64,000 nt of DNA from Agromyces ramosus (lineage in GTDB: Bacteria; Actinomycetota; Actinomycetes; Actinomycetales; Microbacteriaceae), in NCBI RefSeq assembly GCF_030817175.1, contig NZ_JAUSYY010000001.1, positions 3,534,001 to 3,598,000 on the forward strand, written 5' to 3'. Made by a program: the position numbers and the translations under genes. The notes beneath the pieces were generated by a model that ran no database searches, was not told where the DNA came from, and saw only the letters and a program-made list of their open reading frames with translations. Each line of letters begins with the position of its first letter. The first letter of the stretch is position 1. This document shows positions 40,217 to 50,900 of this stretch, piece by piece.

Positions 40217-40903
40217 GTGTCACCCGTCATCCCGTTCGTGGTCGCCGTCGACGGACCCGCCGGCAGCGGCAAGTCGAGTGTCTCGAAGGAGGTCGCGCGC
40301 CGGCTCGGATTCGGATTCCTCGACACGGGCGCCGCGTACCGTGCGCTCGCCTGGCACGCCGAGGCATCCGGAATCGACACCGACGACGGGGCATCCGTCG
40401 CCTCGTGCCTCGCGAGCTTCGAGTACCGAATCGGCACCGATCCCAGTGGGTACGCCGTGCACGTGGGTGACACCGACGTGACCGACGCGATCCGCGACCC
40501 GCTCGTCTCGGCCGTCGTGAGCCGCGTCGCCCGCGTGCCCGAGGTGCGAACGCACCTCATCGAGCTGTTCCGTTCGATCATGGCGAACGAGGCGAAACCG
40601 GGCATCGTGGTCGAGGGACGCGACATCACCACGGTCGTCGCCCCCGATGCGCCGGTGCGCATTCTACTCACAGCTGCGGAAGACGTTAGAATAGCGAGGC
40701 GCTCCGCGGAGCTCGTCGGCGATTCGGCACAGGCAGCGGGCGAGCAGCTGCATCGGCGCGATCAGGCGGACTCGAAGGTCGTCGACTTCATGAACGCCGC
40801 CGAGGGGGTCACGACCGTCGATTCGACGGAACTCGACTTCGACCAGACGGTCGATGCCGTGATCGACGTGATCCGCGCAGTGCAACCGGCACTCGTGCCG
40901 TAG
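40217..40903 (+). CDS. cmk: Cytidylate kinase
   Basis: 228 aa from the GTG at 40217, 2 bp behind tyrA. It phosphorylates CMP and dCMP. The P-loop is [20 protein letters not shown], and [20 protein letters not shown] is the conserved core sequence that follows the CMP-specific insert. Downstream after 46 bp comes der with its own ribosome site. Confidence 0.94.
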   Translation: MSPVIPFVVAVDGPAGSGKSSVSKEVARRLGFGFLDTGAAYRALAWHAEASGIDTDDGASVASCLASFEYRIGTDPSGYAVHVGDTDVTDAIRDPLVSAVVSRVARVPEVRTHLIELFRSIMANEAKPGIVVEGRDITTVVAPDAPVRILLTAAEDVRIARRSAELVGDSAQAAGEQLHRRDQADSKVVDFMNAAEGVTTVDSTELDFDQTVDAVIDVIRAVQPALVP

Positions 40904-40949
40904 TCACGAGCGCGAGCGCCGCGCAACCAGACTTTTCAGAGGAGACACC

Positions 40950-42458
40950 ATGACCGACCCGGGCGAAGACTTCACCGCTCCCGACGACGACCTCGCCGAC
41001 CGCCTCGCCGGCGTCGACGACGAGCTCGCCGAGCAGCGAGCTGCCGCACTCCGGTCGGGGCTCGCCGACTACGAGCTCGATGAAGACGACCTCGAGGTCC
41101 TCGAGATCTCCGAAGAGGGCGAGGAGGGCATCCGCTACCTGCCGGCCCTGCCGGTCATCGCGATCGTCGGCCGCCCGAACGTCGGCAAGTCCGCCCTCGT
41201 GAACCGCATCCTCGGCCGCCGCGAGGCCGTCGTCGAGGACACCCCCGGCGTCACCCGTGACCGCGTGGCGTACAAGGGCGAGTACCTCGACCGGCGCTTC
41301 ACGCTCGTCGACACCGGCGGCTGGGAGCCCGACGCGAAGGGCATTGACGCGTCGGTCGCCGCGCAGGCCGAGGTCGCGATCGACCTCTGCGACGTCGTGA
41401 TGTTCGTCGTCGACGCCACCGTCGGGGCGACTGCGACCGACGAGCACGTCGTGCGGCTGCTCCGCAAGACGAAGAAGCCCGTGTTCCTCGTCGCCAACAA
41501 GGTCGATGACGCGCGCCAGGAGCCCGAGGCCGCAGCGCTCTGGAACCTGGGCCTCGGCGAACCGCACCCCGTGTCGGCCCTGCACGGCCGCGGCGTCGCC
41601 GACATGCTCGAGGCCGTCTTCAAGGTGCTGCCGCAGGTCTCGGCCGTCGCGAAAGACGAGTTCGGCGGTCCGCGCCGCGTCGCGATCCTCGGTCGCCCGA
41701 ATGTCGGCAAGTCGAGCCTCCTGAACAAGGCGGCGGGCGAAGAGCGCGTCGTCGTCAACGAGCTCGCGGGCACGACCCGCGACCCCGTCGACGAGCAGAT
41801 CGAGCTGGGCGGCAAGATCTGGCGATTCGTCGACACCGCCGGCATCCGTCGTCGCGTGCACCTGCAGCAGGGCGCCGACTTCTACGCATCGCTGCGCACG
41901 CAGGCTGCGCTCGAGAAGGCCGAGGTCGCCGTCGTGCTGCTCGACGTCTCGCAGCCGCTCTCCGAGCAGGACGTGCGCATCATCGACCTCGTGCTCGAGT
42001 CGGGGCGCGCACTTGTGCTCGCCTTCAACAAGTGGGACCTCCTCGACGACGATCGCCGCCGCTACCTCGAACGCGAGATCGAGCAGGACCTGCACCACGT
42101 GGCGTGGGCGCCGCGCGTGAACATCTCGGCGCGCACCGGTCGTCACCTCGAGAAGCTCGTGCCCGCCCTCGAGGTGGCCCTCGAGTCGTGGGACACCCGC
42201 ATCGCCACCGGCAAGTTCAACGCGTTCCTCACCGAGCTCACGCAGGAGCACCCGCACCCCGTGCGCGGCGGCAAGCAGCCCCGCATCCTGTTCGGCACGC
42301 AGGCGGCGACCCGGCCGCCGACGTTCGTGCTCTTCACGACCGGCTTCCTCGACCCGGGCTACCGCCGGTTCATCCAGCGACGCCTTCGTGAGATCTACGG
42401 CTTCCAGGGGTCGCCGATCGTCGTCAACATGCGCGTGCGCGAGCGCCGCCAGCGGTAG
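40950..42458 (+). CDS. der: Ribosome-associated GTPase Der (EngA)
   Basis: 502 aa, ATG with upstream ribosome site agagga. Two tandem G domains are intact: first [34 protein letters not shown]; second [40 protein letters not shown]-terminal KH-like domain follows ([20 protein letters not shown]). It acts in 50S subunit assembly. The ~65-residue acidic N-terminal extension is common in actinobacteria. Confidence 0.95.
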   Translation: MTDPGEDFTAPDDDLADRLAGVDDELAEQRAAALRSGLADYELDEDDLEVLEISEEGEEGIRYLPALPVIAIVGRPNVGKSALVNRILGRREAVVEDTPGVTRDRVAYKGEYLDRRFTLVDTGGWEPDAKGIDASVAAQAEVAIDLCDVVMFVVDATVGATATDEHVVRLLRKTKKPVFLVANKVDDARQEPEAAALWNLGLGEPHPVSALHGRGVADMLEAVFKVLPQVSAVAKDEFGGPRRVAILGRPNVGKSSLLNKAAGEERVVVNELAGTTRDPVDEQIELGGKIWRFVDTAGIRRRVHLQQGADFYASLRTQAALEKAEVAVVLLDVSQPLSEQDVRIIDLVLESGRALVLAFNKWDLLDDDRRRYLEREIEQDLHHVAWAPRVNISARTGRHLEKLVPALEVALESWDTRIATGKFNAFLTELTQEHPHPVRGGKQPRILFGTQAATRPPTFVLFTTGFLDPGYRRFIQRRLREIYGFQGSPIVVNMRVRERRQR

Positions 42459-42501
42459 GACACCGCTGCCGACGCTCGGGTGACGGGCGTAGCGTGAGGT
42501 C

Positions 42502-43386
42502 ATGGCGAAGACACAAGGGCGTCACGATCGGGCGGTGCGGGTCACGCACCGGGAGAAGGCGCTCTTCGAGTCGGGCTTCACGAAAGGCGACCTCGTCCAG
42601 TACTACCGGGCCGTCGCCGAGGTGATCCTCCCGCAGCTCGCGGGCCGGCCGGTCACTCGCATCCGGTTTCCCGACGGTGTCGGCGGCATCCGCTTCTTCG
42701 AGAAGAACACCCCGAAGTACGCTCCCTCCTGGCTCCGGCGCTTGCCGCTCAGCGCCAACCCGGGCTCGGCGAAGCCTGCGAAGACCGTCACCTATCCGTT
42801 CATCGACGACATCGCCGGCCTCGAATGGATGTCGAACCAGGCGGCGGTCGAGTTGCACACCCCGCAATGGCGGGCCGGTCCGCGTGGCGGCATCCGGCCG
42901 CCCGATCGTCTGGTCATCGATCTCGACCCGGGGGAGGGCGCAGGCCTCGCGGACTGCGCATCGGCGGCGCATCTCATTCGCGCGCGGCTCGCCGACGACG
43001 GGCTCGAGGCCTGGCCGGTGACGAGTGGGAGCAAGGGCATTCACCTGTACGCCGCGCTGCCGAAGCGGAGGTCGGCGCGCGCGGTGCACGCGTTCGTCGG
43101 CCGCATCGCCGGCGAACTCGCCGAGGCGCACCCCGATGCGCTCGTCGCGCAGGTCGGCAGGGAGCACCGGGTGGGCCGGGTCTTCATCGACTGGAGCCAG
43201 AATTCGCCCGCTCGCTCGACGGCGACGCCGTACACGTTGCGCGGTCGAGACACGCCGATGGTCGCGGCCCCTCGCGAGTGGGAGGAGCTGGGGCCGGATG
43301 TCGCGCAGCTCGGTCCGGACGACGTGCTCGCGCGGCTCGCCCGCGACGGCGACCTCATGGCGAAGCACGGGCTCACGGCGATCTGA
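42502..43386 (+). CDS. Stand-alone LigD-type polymerase/primase domain protein
   Basis: 294 aa from an ATG 6 nt after a -10-like TAGCGT. The sequence is that of the polymerase domain of LigD (PolDom): RVTHREKALFESGFTKGDLV at the N-terminus, the metal-binding pair in VIDLDPGEGAGL and the motif TSGSKGIHLYAALP. No ligase or nuclease domain is attached, and no Ku gene is nearby in this window. Family members extend primers at DNA ends with a preference for ribonucleotides in non-homologous end joining; a role here is inferred. Confidence 0.88.
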   Translation: MAKTQGRHDRAVRVTHREKALFESGFTKGDLVQYYRAVAEVILPQLAGRPVTRIRFPDGVGGIRFFEKNTPKYAPSWLRRLPLSANPGSAKPAKTVTYPFIDDIAGLEWMSNQAAVELHTPQWRAGPRGGIRPPDRLVIDLDPGEGAGLADCASAAHLIRARLADDGLEAWPVTSGSKGIHLYAALPKRRSARAVHAFVGRIAGELAEAHPDALVAQVGREHRVGRVFIDWSQNSPARSTATPYTLRGRDTPMVAAPREWEELGPDVAQLGPDDVLARLARDGDLMAKHGLTAI

Positions 43387-43412
43387 GCGGGCCCCCGCCC
43401 CTGAACCCGGTC

Positions 43413-43426
43413 GTCACCCGGGTGAC
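43413..43426. promoter_or_regulatory. 14-bp perfect palindrome between convergent genes
   Basis: GTCACCCGGGTGAC at 43413-43426 reads the same on both strands and lies in the 77-bp gap between the polymerase-domain gene and the acetyltransferase gene, which converge. It has no loop, so it is a poor terminator; it could be a protein site or chance. Confidence 0.25.
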
Positions 43427-43463
43427 TCACAGATGATGACCGGCTGAGTGCCGAGTGCGGGCG

Positions 43464-44087
43464 TCAGTTGCCGAGTCGCAGCTGCATGACCGCGCGGTCG
43501 TCTTTCGGTCGGGCGACCTCGCTGAACCCGGCATTGACGAACATCGAGACCGTGCCGTGGAAGAGGTCGGCGGCCGGGGTCTTGCCGCGCACCTGGGGAT
43601 CGATGGCGTAGCCCTCGACGATGCGCGCTCCGTTGGCTCGTGCGTAGTCGACGGCGGCCTCCGCGAGAGCGCGACCGACACCGCGCTGCCGGTAGGCGCG
43701 CGGAACGACGAAGCACGAGAGCGACCAGACGCCGGGCTCGTCGAAGTCGGGATTGGGTGTGGCGCCGGCGATGAGTCGGCTCTGCTTGAGGCGGGGGAGG
43801 TTCGCGCGCGGCTCGATGGCGCACCAACCCACCGGGGTGTCGCCGTCGTAGGCGAGCAGGCCGGGGCCTGCGCCCGGCTCGGCGAGTTGCGATGCGAGGC
43901 GGTCGTGCAGCGCGTCATCGCCGACGCCGCGCCAGTCGGAGCCGGGGATCTTGTACCACTGGCACCAGCAGTGCGCCGGGTCGCCCTTGGTGCCGAACAC
44001 GGCCTCGACATCGGCGAGGGGCGCATCGGCGGCCGGGATGACCCGCAGCGGCGCCGGCTCGAGGTCGTCGGTGATGTCGGTCATCAT
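43464..44087 (-). CDS. GNAT-family N-acetyltransferase
   Basis: 207 aa from the ATG at 44087 (an ATG at 44084 is also possible). The acetyl-CoA site R/QxxGxG/A appears as RAYRQRGVGRALAEAAVDYA, preceded by the beta strand SLSCFVVP. An N-terminal part with a CWCQW cluster (AHCWCQWYKIPG) is common in a subgroup of uncharacterised actinobacterial GNATs. A TAGCGT box lies 6 nt before the ATG. Divergent from the MarR gene. Substrate unknown. Confidence 0.85.
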   Translation of the reverse strand: MMTDITDDLEPAPLRVIPAADAPLADVEAVFGTKGDPAHCWCQWYKIPGSDWRGVGDDALHDRLASQLAEPGAGPGLLAYDGDTPVGWCAIEPRANLPRLKQSRLIAGATPNPDFDEPGVWSLSCFVVPRAYRQRGVGRALAEAAVDYARANGARIVEGYAIDPQVRGKTPAADLFHGTVSMFVNAGFSEVARPKDDRAVMQLRLGN

Positions 44088-44172
44088 GCCTCCACGCTAG
44101 CGGCGACATCCGACATTCGAGGGCACCTCCCATAGGCATCGATGTGAATCGTGAAGCAAGGTAACAATGTAG

Positions 44173-44185
44173 TATCATCATGATA
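44173..44185 (+). promoter_or_regulatory. Probable operator of the MarR gene (TATCAT-C-ATGATA)
   Basis: A perfect 6-1-6 inverted repeat that covers the bases between the -10-like TAGTAT (44170-44175) and the ATG at 44185. MarR proteins bind such palindromes and repress their own genes, so this is the natural autoregulatory site. Binding is inferred. Confidence 0.45.
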
Positions 44186-44664
44186 TGACCCACGAGATCA
44201 CCCTGCTCGACCGGCTGCTCGAGGTGAGCGAGCTGTTCCAGAAGGACATGGCCCGCGCCTTCGAGGGCACCCCGCTGACGCCGTCGCGCACGCGCGTGCT
44301 CTGGGAGCTCGCGGCGAGCGGCCCGTCGAGCCAGCATGCGCTCGCGACCCGCCTCGAGGTGAGCCCGCGCAACATCACGGGCCTCGTCGACGCACTCGAG
44401 GCCGGTGGGTACGTCACCCGTTCGCCGCATCCGACCGACCGGCGTTCGATCATCGTGTCGCTCGGGGCATCCGCTCACGAGCTGATGCGCGAGATGCAGC
44501 ACGATCACGCCGAACTCTCGGCCGAGCTGCTCGGCGCGGTCGATGCCGCCGACCGTGACGCCGTCGTGCGCGGCATCGACGCCATCGCCGAGCGGCTTCG
44601 CGAGCTGATCGCGGCCGACGAAGCACGTCGTGCGGGGGAGCAGGCGACGGCGGTCGGCGCATGA
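44185..44664 (+). CDS. MarR-family transcriptional regulator
   Basis: 159 aa winged helix-turn-helix regulator. The recognition region is in ALATRLEVSPRNITGLVDAL and the wing in TRSPHPTDRRSIIVSLGASA, both standard for MarR. Helices at both ends form the dimer interface. It overlaps the downstream membrane-protein gene by four bases, so that protein is probably co-expressed with it. Ligand unknown. Confidence 0.88.
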   Translation: MTHEITLLDRLLEVSELFQKDMARAFEGTPLTPSRTRVLWELAASGPSSQHALATRLEVSPRNITGLVDALEAGGYVTRSPHPTDRRSIIVSLGASAHELMREMQHDHAELSAELLGAVDAADRDAVVRGIDAIAERLRELIAADEARRAGEQATAVGA

Positions 44665-45317
44665 GCGTCGACGTGAAGGTGCGCCCCGAGGCATCCGTGT
44701 GGCTCCGCCTCGGCCGCTTCGCCAAACGTGCGCTGATGCTCGAGCTCAGCATCTACGCGAGCATCGGCCGCTTCATCGCGCGGCGCCCGGCCGTGCCGCG
44801 CGGCGCAGCAGGGTTCAGCTTCCACAAGCCCGTGATGACGATCCTGATGATCTTCATCGTGCTCTCGACAGTCGAGATCCCCATCTTCGACCTGATCGTG
44901 CACCGCTGGCCGGCCGTGCGCATCAGCCTGCTCGTGCTCGGCATCTGGGGCGTCACCTGGATGTTCGGCCTGCTCTGCGCCTACTTGATGCGACCGCACA
45001 CCGTGGGCCCCGAGGGCATCCGCGTGCGCGGCGGGCTCGAGATCGACATCGCACTCAGCTGGGACGACATCGCCTCGGTCGCGCGCAACCTGCGCGTCGA
45101 CGAGCCCAAGGCGCCGAAGATCGAGGAGACGGATGACTCGCGCACGCTGCTGATGCGCATCAACAACGAGACCGACCTCGAGATCGAGCTCGAGCGCCCG
45201 ACCATCGTGCGCCTGCCCGGGCATGGCAAGTTCGGGGGCGAGCAGTCGGTGACCGCCGTGCGCATCTGGGTCGACGACCCGGTGGCCTTCATGGATGAGG
45301 TGCGGAAGTACATCTGA
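44661..45317 (+). CDS. Hypothetical membrane protein downstream of MarR gene
   Basis: 218 aa. Two hydrophobic segments are clear (about residues 57-76 and 85-110), followed by a soluble ~100-residue C-terminal part with many beta strands (VGPEGIRVRGGLEIDIALSW) that may be a PH-like domain. No catalytic motif was found. It begins inside the MarR stop codon and is the last gene before tRNA-Pro. Possibly the regulated partner of the MarR protein; function unknown. Confidence 0.7.
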   Translation: MSVDVKVRPEASVWLRLGRFAKRALMLELSIYASIGRFIARRPAVPRGAAGFSFHKPVMTILMIFIVLSTVEIPIFDLIVHRWPAVRISLLVLGIWGVTWMFGLLCAYLMRPHTVGPEGIRVRGGLEIDIALSWDDIASVARNLRVDEPKAPKIEETDDSRTLLMRINNETDLEIELERPTIVRLPGHGKFGGEQSVTAVRIWVDDPVAFMDEVRKYI

Positions 45318-45416
45318 GGTCGCCGGCGCCTGCCTGGCGCCCGCCCTCGTGTGCATGAGCACCCCTGCGGATGCCGCTATGATGGTCAAGTTGTCTTCGG
45401 CGAAATCCGATGGCAT

Positions 45417-45493
<77 letters not shown>

Positions 45494-45494
45494 G

Positions 45495-45531
45495 AAAGTC
45501 CCGGAAACTCAAGGGTTTCCGGGACTTTTGA
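45495..45531 (+). terminator. Terminator behind tRNA-Pro
   Basis: A perfect 14-bp stem, AAAGTCCCGGAAAC (45495-45508) with GTTTCCGGGACTTT (45515-45528), starts two bases after the CCA and ends in TTTT. The gap up to 45672 shows nothing else clear. Confidence 0.85.
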
Positions 45532-45672
45532 GGTTAAGAGATTTGATCCTCCCATCGAAAACCCATCACTTTCACCCCTGCAGCACCCCTGATCCAGACG
45601 TGCCGTCCGAGACGGCGGTGTCGTCACCGGTCGGTTCCGATTGCTCAGGGGCGCAATGCGCACCTGACCGGT

Positions 45673-45909
45673 ATGAACACGCACGAGGATCTGCCGATCA
45701 GTTCCGCTCCGGTACCCGCCGACGCATTCGGGCTCGAGCCGCTCTTGGACGTCACCGAACTGGCTGCCTATCTGGGTGTGCCCGTCTCGACGCTCTACGA
45801 CTGGCGCACCCGCGGCAAAGGGCCTGCCGCGTACCGTTTCGGCAAGCACCTGAAGTTCGCCGTCTCGGACGTGCGCGCCTGGGTGGCCGAGCAGCGGGAA
45901 ACGGCGTAG
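45673..45909 (+). CDS. Excisionase-like helix-turn-helix protein
   Basis: 78 aa with a MerR/Xis-type winged helix: LLDVTELAAYLGVPVSTLYDWRTRGKGPAAYRFG… is the usual 'helix_turn_helix_17' pattern, with a tryptophan and the sequence LKFAVSDVRAWV at the end. It lies 36 bp upstream of the integrase gene on the same strand, so it probably steers excision or integration. The first ~25 residues are unstructured. Regulatory rather than recombination function is possible. Confidence 0.8.
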   Translation: MNTHEDLPISSAPVPADAFGLEPLLDVTELAAYLGVPVSTLYDWRTRGKGPAAYRFGKHLKFAVSDVRAWVAEQRETA

Positions 45910-45945
45910 TCGCCGCACCGATGTTGCGAGGGGTGGCGAACTGAC

Positions 45946-47139
45946 ATGGGCCGGCCACGACTGACCATTGGCAGCTTCGGCGAGGTCACCACCCGGGTCC
46001 TGCCATCCGGGCGAATCGAAGCCCGTACCCGGTATCGCGACTGGGACGGTCGCTCCCGCATCGTGCAGGCCACCGCCGTCACCGCCAAGGCGGCTGAGCG
46101 AGCCCTGAAGCACAAGCTGGCGGGGCGCTCGGAGCTCCAACCCGCATCCGGCACCGGCCACCTGACCCCGGATAGCCCCTTCGGCGACCTCGTCGCGTAC
46201 TGGCTGCAGGACATCGATCTCGAAGGCCGGATCTCGAAGACCACTCGGATCCTGTACGAGCGGAATATGCGCACTCTCGTGTTGCCGGTGTTCGAGCACC
46301 TGACCCTGCGTGAGATCGGGGTGGCGCGCTGCGACCGCTTCATCAAGGAGCAGGCGCGGATCTCGTACAACCGTGCCAAGCAGTCGCGCGTCGTGCTGCG
46401 GCTTGCGCTCGAACTCGCGGTACGGCACGAGGTGCTGCCCGCCAACCCGATGCATCACGTCTCCCGCGTCCATCGCGAGAGTCGGATGCCCGACGCGTTG
46501 ACGAGCGTCGAGGTGAACGCGATCCGCGCGGTGATCACCCGCTGGGAGTCAGGCGTCGACCACGTCTCTGGTCCCCGGCCGGATGGGCAGCTCGGGGCGA
46601 TCGTGGAGGTCATGCTCGGCACGTCCGCCCGCATCGGTGAGGTGCTCGCGATCCGCCGGCGCGACATCGATGTCACCGGCCTGACGCCGACGATCCGCAT
46701 CGCCGGCACGATCATCAGCCGTCATGGCGAGCCGACATTCCGGCAGGACCATCCGAAGACCGCGAAGTCGCGGCGCATCGTCGCATTGCCGTCGTACACG
46801 GCCGAGGCGGTGCGGCGTCGACTTGCGGTCACCGGCGACCCAGACCCGGAGTCGCTGGTGTTCTGCTCGCGTGAGGGCACTCCGCTGACCACGGCCAACG
46901 TCCGGCGTCAGCTGCGGCACGTGCTCGAGCGGGCCGGCATCGGTGGAGTGACACCGCACCTGTTCCGGCGCACCGTCGCGACCGCGGTGAACAACAACGC
47001 GAGCGTCGAACTCGCCGCCGAATTGCTCGGGCACACCGACACGAAGATCACGGTGCAGCACTACATCCAACGTCGGGAGCTGGTGAACCCGGTGACGGCT
47101 GAGCTGCTGGAGAGGGCGTTCAGGCGGGATGAAGACTGA
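45946..47139 (+). CDS. Tyrosine recombinase/integrase of the island
   Basis: 397 aa phage/ICE-type integrase. The N-terminal ~60 residues form an arm-binding region, followed by a core-binding SAM-like domain (residues ~80-190) and the catalytic domain with Arg in LGTSARIGEVLAIRRRD, HxxR in TPHLFRRTVATAV, the second His in LLGHTDTKITVQH and Tyr in QHYIQRRE. Complete and probably active. It would recombine the tRNA-Pro 3' end with the element's attachment site. The ATG at 45946 has no strong ribosome site. Confidence 0.92.
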   Translation: MGRPRLTIGSFGEVTTRVLPSGRIEARTRYRDWDGRSRIVQATAVTAKAAERALKHKLAGRSELQPASGTGHLTPDSPFGDLVAYWLQDIDLEGRISKTTRILYERNMRTLVLPVFEHLTLREIGVARCDRFIKEQARISYNRAKQSRVVLRLALELAVRHEVLPANPMHHVSRVHRESRMPDALTSVEVNAIRAVITRWESGVDHVSGPRPDGQLGAIVEVMLGTSARIGEVLAIRRRDIDVTGLTPTIRIAGTIISRHGEPTFRQDHPKTAKSRRIVALPSYTAEAVRRRLAVTGDPDPESLVFCSREGTPLTTANVRRQLRHVLERAGIGGVTPHLFRRTVATAVNNNASVELAAELLGHTDTKITVQHYIQRRELVNPVTAELLERAFRRDED

Positions 47140-47591
47140 TCGAGACGCTCGGCAGGGGAGCGACGGCCAGCACGGATGCGGGTGCCAGGACGGTCTCGCC
47201 GATACGGCGCCGTCTGATCAGAATTGACGGTCGGGCCGAATCAGCCCCACCGTGTGATCAGGGCTTTTCTCTTTGAGGCATAATCGCGCCAGTGACCCGT
47301 GTGCGCGTCACCCGAGCTTTACAGCCTCGACTTGGATGGTATGTGCGTGGCGTAGATCATTCCATGAGGAGTAGGTGTGCACGTGCTCCCTCGCGTGCAG
47401 CGCTGCGCATCCGTTGCCGTCTCCATTCACCATCTCCATTTTGAAAGTCGTTCGCGTCGGTCCGATCGCTGACAAAGCACACGCGTCCCCGCTGAGGATC
47501 CGCTGCCGGGCTACTTGCGGCCGTCCACGTTGGCGAATGGCTGACGTAGATGTACTCGTGCGAACTCATTTGGATAGTCCTCCTCGACATA
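47140..47591. other. Gap without recognised gene (452 bases)
   Basis: No reading frame here resembles a protein. A TTGACG (about 47225) and an AT-rich stretch with cataat (about 47278) could be promoter parts but are too far apart. Nothing else was seen. Confidence 0.5.
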
Positions 47592-47846
47592 TCACGGGGT
47601 CAATCCAGGTCTCTTAATCCAGTCGACAAACAGTTCATCTGCGTCATCGAGTTGCCAGACCGATCGACCTTCGTAGTGACTGCGAGCCTTCCGGCTAAAG
47701 GGACTTAGCCGCGGCTTGAGACCACCCTTGCTGGGAGGCCCGGGCTTGCCTATGTAGACGATGGGAGCGCCGAGATCCACCGTCTCTCGAGATGCTCGAG
47801 GCTCTATCGACCAGCGGGCTGTGGTCCAAAATCGTGTACGGCGCAT
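47592..47846 (-). pseudogene. Possible fragment of a GIY-YIG-like protein gene
   Basis: An 84-codon frame whose middle reads GAPIVYIGKPGPPSKGGLK, followed by ten residues further on by HYEGRSVWQLDDADELFVDW. This resembles the VYIGK and 'WQL..(S/A)DELLVAW' blocks of small GIY-YIG-type proteins. The usual N-terminal part is missing or out of frame (an in-frame stop is met 16 codons upstream), so it is probably decayed. It ends 80-90 bp after the end of the large gene that follows on the same strand. Low certainty. Confidence 0.35.
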
Positions 47847-47934
47847 CCGCGTTCGGCCTGAGCACGACGTATCATGCCAACTTAGACTGCATCAATTCCC
47901 GACCCTGACCCCGCATGATGATAACCAGTGCAAA

Positions 47935-50900
47935 TCACCAATCGTCATCCCGCTCTTGAATCCTGAGGTTGTCGATCGTCTGCTGGAACCAGTCGGCTGC
48001 CTGAACCAGCTGCGCGCGGAGATGGATGGATGTGCTTCTGTCCGCGGCCGCCGCGCACGCGTCGCGAGCGGCATTGAGCTCGGCAGACTCGTTTCCCGTC
48101 CAGCTCCAGCTCCGCAGGCGCAGTCCGCGCCTGAGGTCGGGTTGGATGTCGTCAAGTACATTTGTGGCCTCTGCGCGGTCCAGACAGGCTTCCGCCAGGT
48201 TGAGGTTGTTCGGTACCCAGAGCCTCAGCGATCCGAGCACTTGGACGAGCGTGATCAGCTCGGCGGGCTGCAGGTCAGTGACCCGTGAGGTCAGAGCCTG
48301 CGCCTGATTCGGCGCGAGCTGGTCGTTCAGCGCGGCCGTGACCACGCTCCCGAGGTTGCCGGGGGCTTCGTAGAGATGGCCAAGAAGCCACCCCATGAGC
48401 GCGGTCGGCTGTTCTTCGAAAACGGTTCTGAGGTCATTGATATCGTCCGGGAGCGGTTCCTCTTGGCGTGAGAGGTCGAGGAGGAAATCGAGGGCGAGGT
48501 CGGGGTGGGCACGCGCAGCGCCCGTGATTGTCTCTTGAGCGATGAAGTCGTTAAGTCCGGCACGCGCAGCGATTGACAACATCGCGGAATGCGCAGATCT
48601 GTCCTGTTGCGTCGACTCGGAATCGTCACCGTATCGCCATGCGCCCAGAAGCACCCCTGCCGCCGCGTGCGGAGGGATCTCGTGGGCAAGAAGTACGCTG
48701 GCCGCTTCTTGCGGGTCGCTGTGGAGATACCACCCGCCACTACCGAGGAAGGTGGTTGCAACTCGCTCGTCGGGGTCCCCGATACCGGTGAGCCAGATAC
48801 GGCTGAACGCGGCCTGGCGCTGCGTCCATGGGATTTCGGCGACGAAAGAGGCGATGGCAACGCGGACGCCGATGCGGCCTGAGACGACGGCGTCGGAAGC
48901 CCACGCGAGAGTGTCATCTATGGCGCCGAGGCTCCACTGAGTGATCAGAACTGAAAGATCCTGATCCAGTGGATGGTCGTCCACGGCACTCGCGATCGCA
49001 AGCACGACTTCTGGAAGCAGGGTTGGCTGGATGTCGCCGATGGATTGCCACACGCCGCGGAACGAGGGCTGTCTGCCGAGTCGATGAGCTTCGGTGCTCA
49101 GGTCTCCGAGCAGGCTGACAATATCAGGCGCGTCGCCTGACTCGAGAAGTCGACGCGCGAGCGCTTCGTTCAGGGTCGAGACGCGACTCAGCCTGGAATC
49201 CACCTTCGCTCTCACCTGAGCCTGTCTCTCTTCGTTTCTCTGTTCTTCGGTCAACTCCTCCAACTCCCGCTGGCGAGATTCACGCTGGATCGCCAGCTCC
49301 CGGAGATCGGGAACGCGGTCGACGCTCTCACCGACCACCCTCCATGGAGATCCGATGATGAGGTCGGCAAGCGTATCCCGGATGTCGTCCGAGCGGTCTA
49401 GCTCGTACTGAAGGGACAGCGCCGCATGCTGAAGGAGGAGCGACGCTGCGTGTTCAGCGCTCCAGCTAACTGCCCCTCGGACCATGCGTCGAATCGTCGC
49501 GAACCGGGTGCGCGCCGCGACATCGGCGAGGGTGCGCATCGTCGCGAGATCGTCGTCCTCCCAAGCGAGCACAGCATCCACCCCCACGGTGTTCCCGAAG
49601 TACCCGTGCGGAGCACGCAACGCCTCTCTCAATAGATCGACAGCAGCGCCCGCCCTGGTCAATCGTGCTGAGGTCCCCTCCTTGAGCAGCAATCGCCGAA
49701 TCTGGTCGCGTACCGGCCGCATTGCGATCTCCGAAATCAGGTGTGGCTGGAACGACAGCTCGTAGAGGGACGACTGAACCGTCTCGAGCTCTTCCTTGGC
49801 AAGCAGCGGCTTGAGGGCTGACAGTGCGGCGACTGCTTCCTCATCGGAGTGTGTCTCGCAGTGTTCCACTACGCGGGCAACGATGCGTCCCGGATAGGAC
49901 AGGTCCGGAAGAGATGCGAGATTGCTCAAGTCGTCGGAGAGGACGCGGCGAGCATGTTCCGGGTGGGCATGTGAGGGCCGCAAGTCAGTGCTGGCCAGCG
50001 CCAGCAGTGCGTCGACCGCGGTCTCGAGGGTGGCGGGATCGTTAGCCGCAGCGCGCCCGTACAGCTTCGGAAGTTTGGCGCGAACGTCGGATCGGCTGGT
50101 TTGACGCGAGTCCGGCCATATCCGACGATGCAGCTGTTCGTCCTCGTCCTCTGGGTCCGCCAGGACCGGTGCTCCTGATGCATCGTCGAGGTCGAGCCGC
50201 TTCCGTAGGTCTTCGAGCGCGGCGACCACCGCTGCGGGCTGGGTGGATGCTAGGGGCGCAATCTTGTCAAGTTCCCGACACAGGCTTGAAGGGTAGGGCG
50301 AGCTCAGCCGCTGTCGGATGGCTTCCCACACGGGTGCCATGATCGCTGGCCCGCCTCGTTGACCAATGCGCCAGTCAAGCTCGCCAAGGGTGAGCGCGAG
50401 CCGCTCATAATGTGTTGGTCCGAACGTGAGCCAGAGGTCAGAGACGAACCCGGTGTCGAATTGCTCGAACACAGCGACGTCCTCGACGATCTGATCAGCC
50501 AAAACATCGGGGACGACGCGAAGCCGATTATCGTGATCGACAACCACGCCGCGATCGATAAGCTGCCGCGTTACTCGCGCCAGTTGCATGGCGGGGAGCC
50601 CGCAGAAGTCCGCGATCCGCGCCTGCGTGTCCTTGTCCTGCTTGCTGTCCGGCTGCACACAGGCGTATGTCGCGATCACGCGGTGGACGGTGTCCCGGTC
50701 GAAGCCGTCGAAGCCGCTGGGAATCATCACCTCCTGGTAGCGGGCAAGAACGACACGGCGCAGGTTTTCGTTGACGGCTATCGAGCCGCTGATTTGCCGC
50801 TTTCGGATGAGGTTGGTGAGGATGACTGCCACGTGCGGACTGTGGCGGGCCTGTTCGGCGAGATAGTTGCGCAGACCGAAATTCAGCTTGATATCGGCCG

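Noticed and set aside
47357..47590. 77-aa minus-strand frame in the gap behind the integrase
   Set aside because: No homology-like pattern, no ribosome site and no conserved context.
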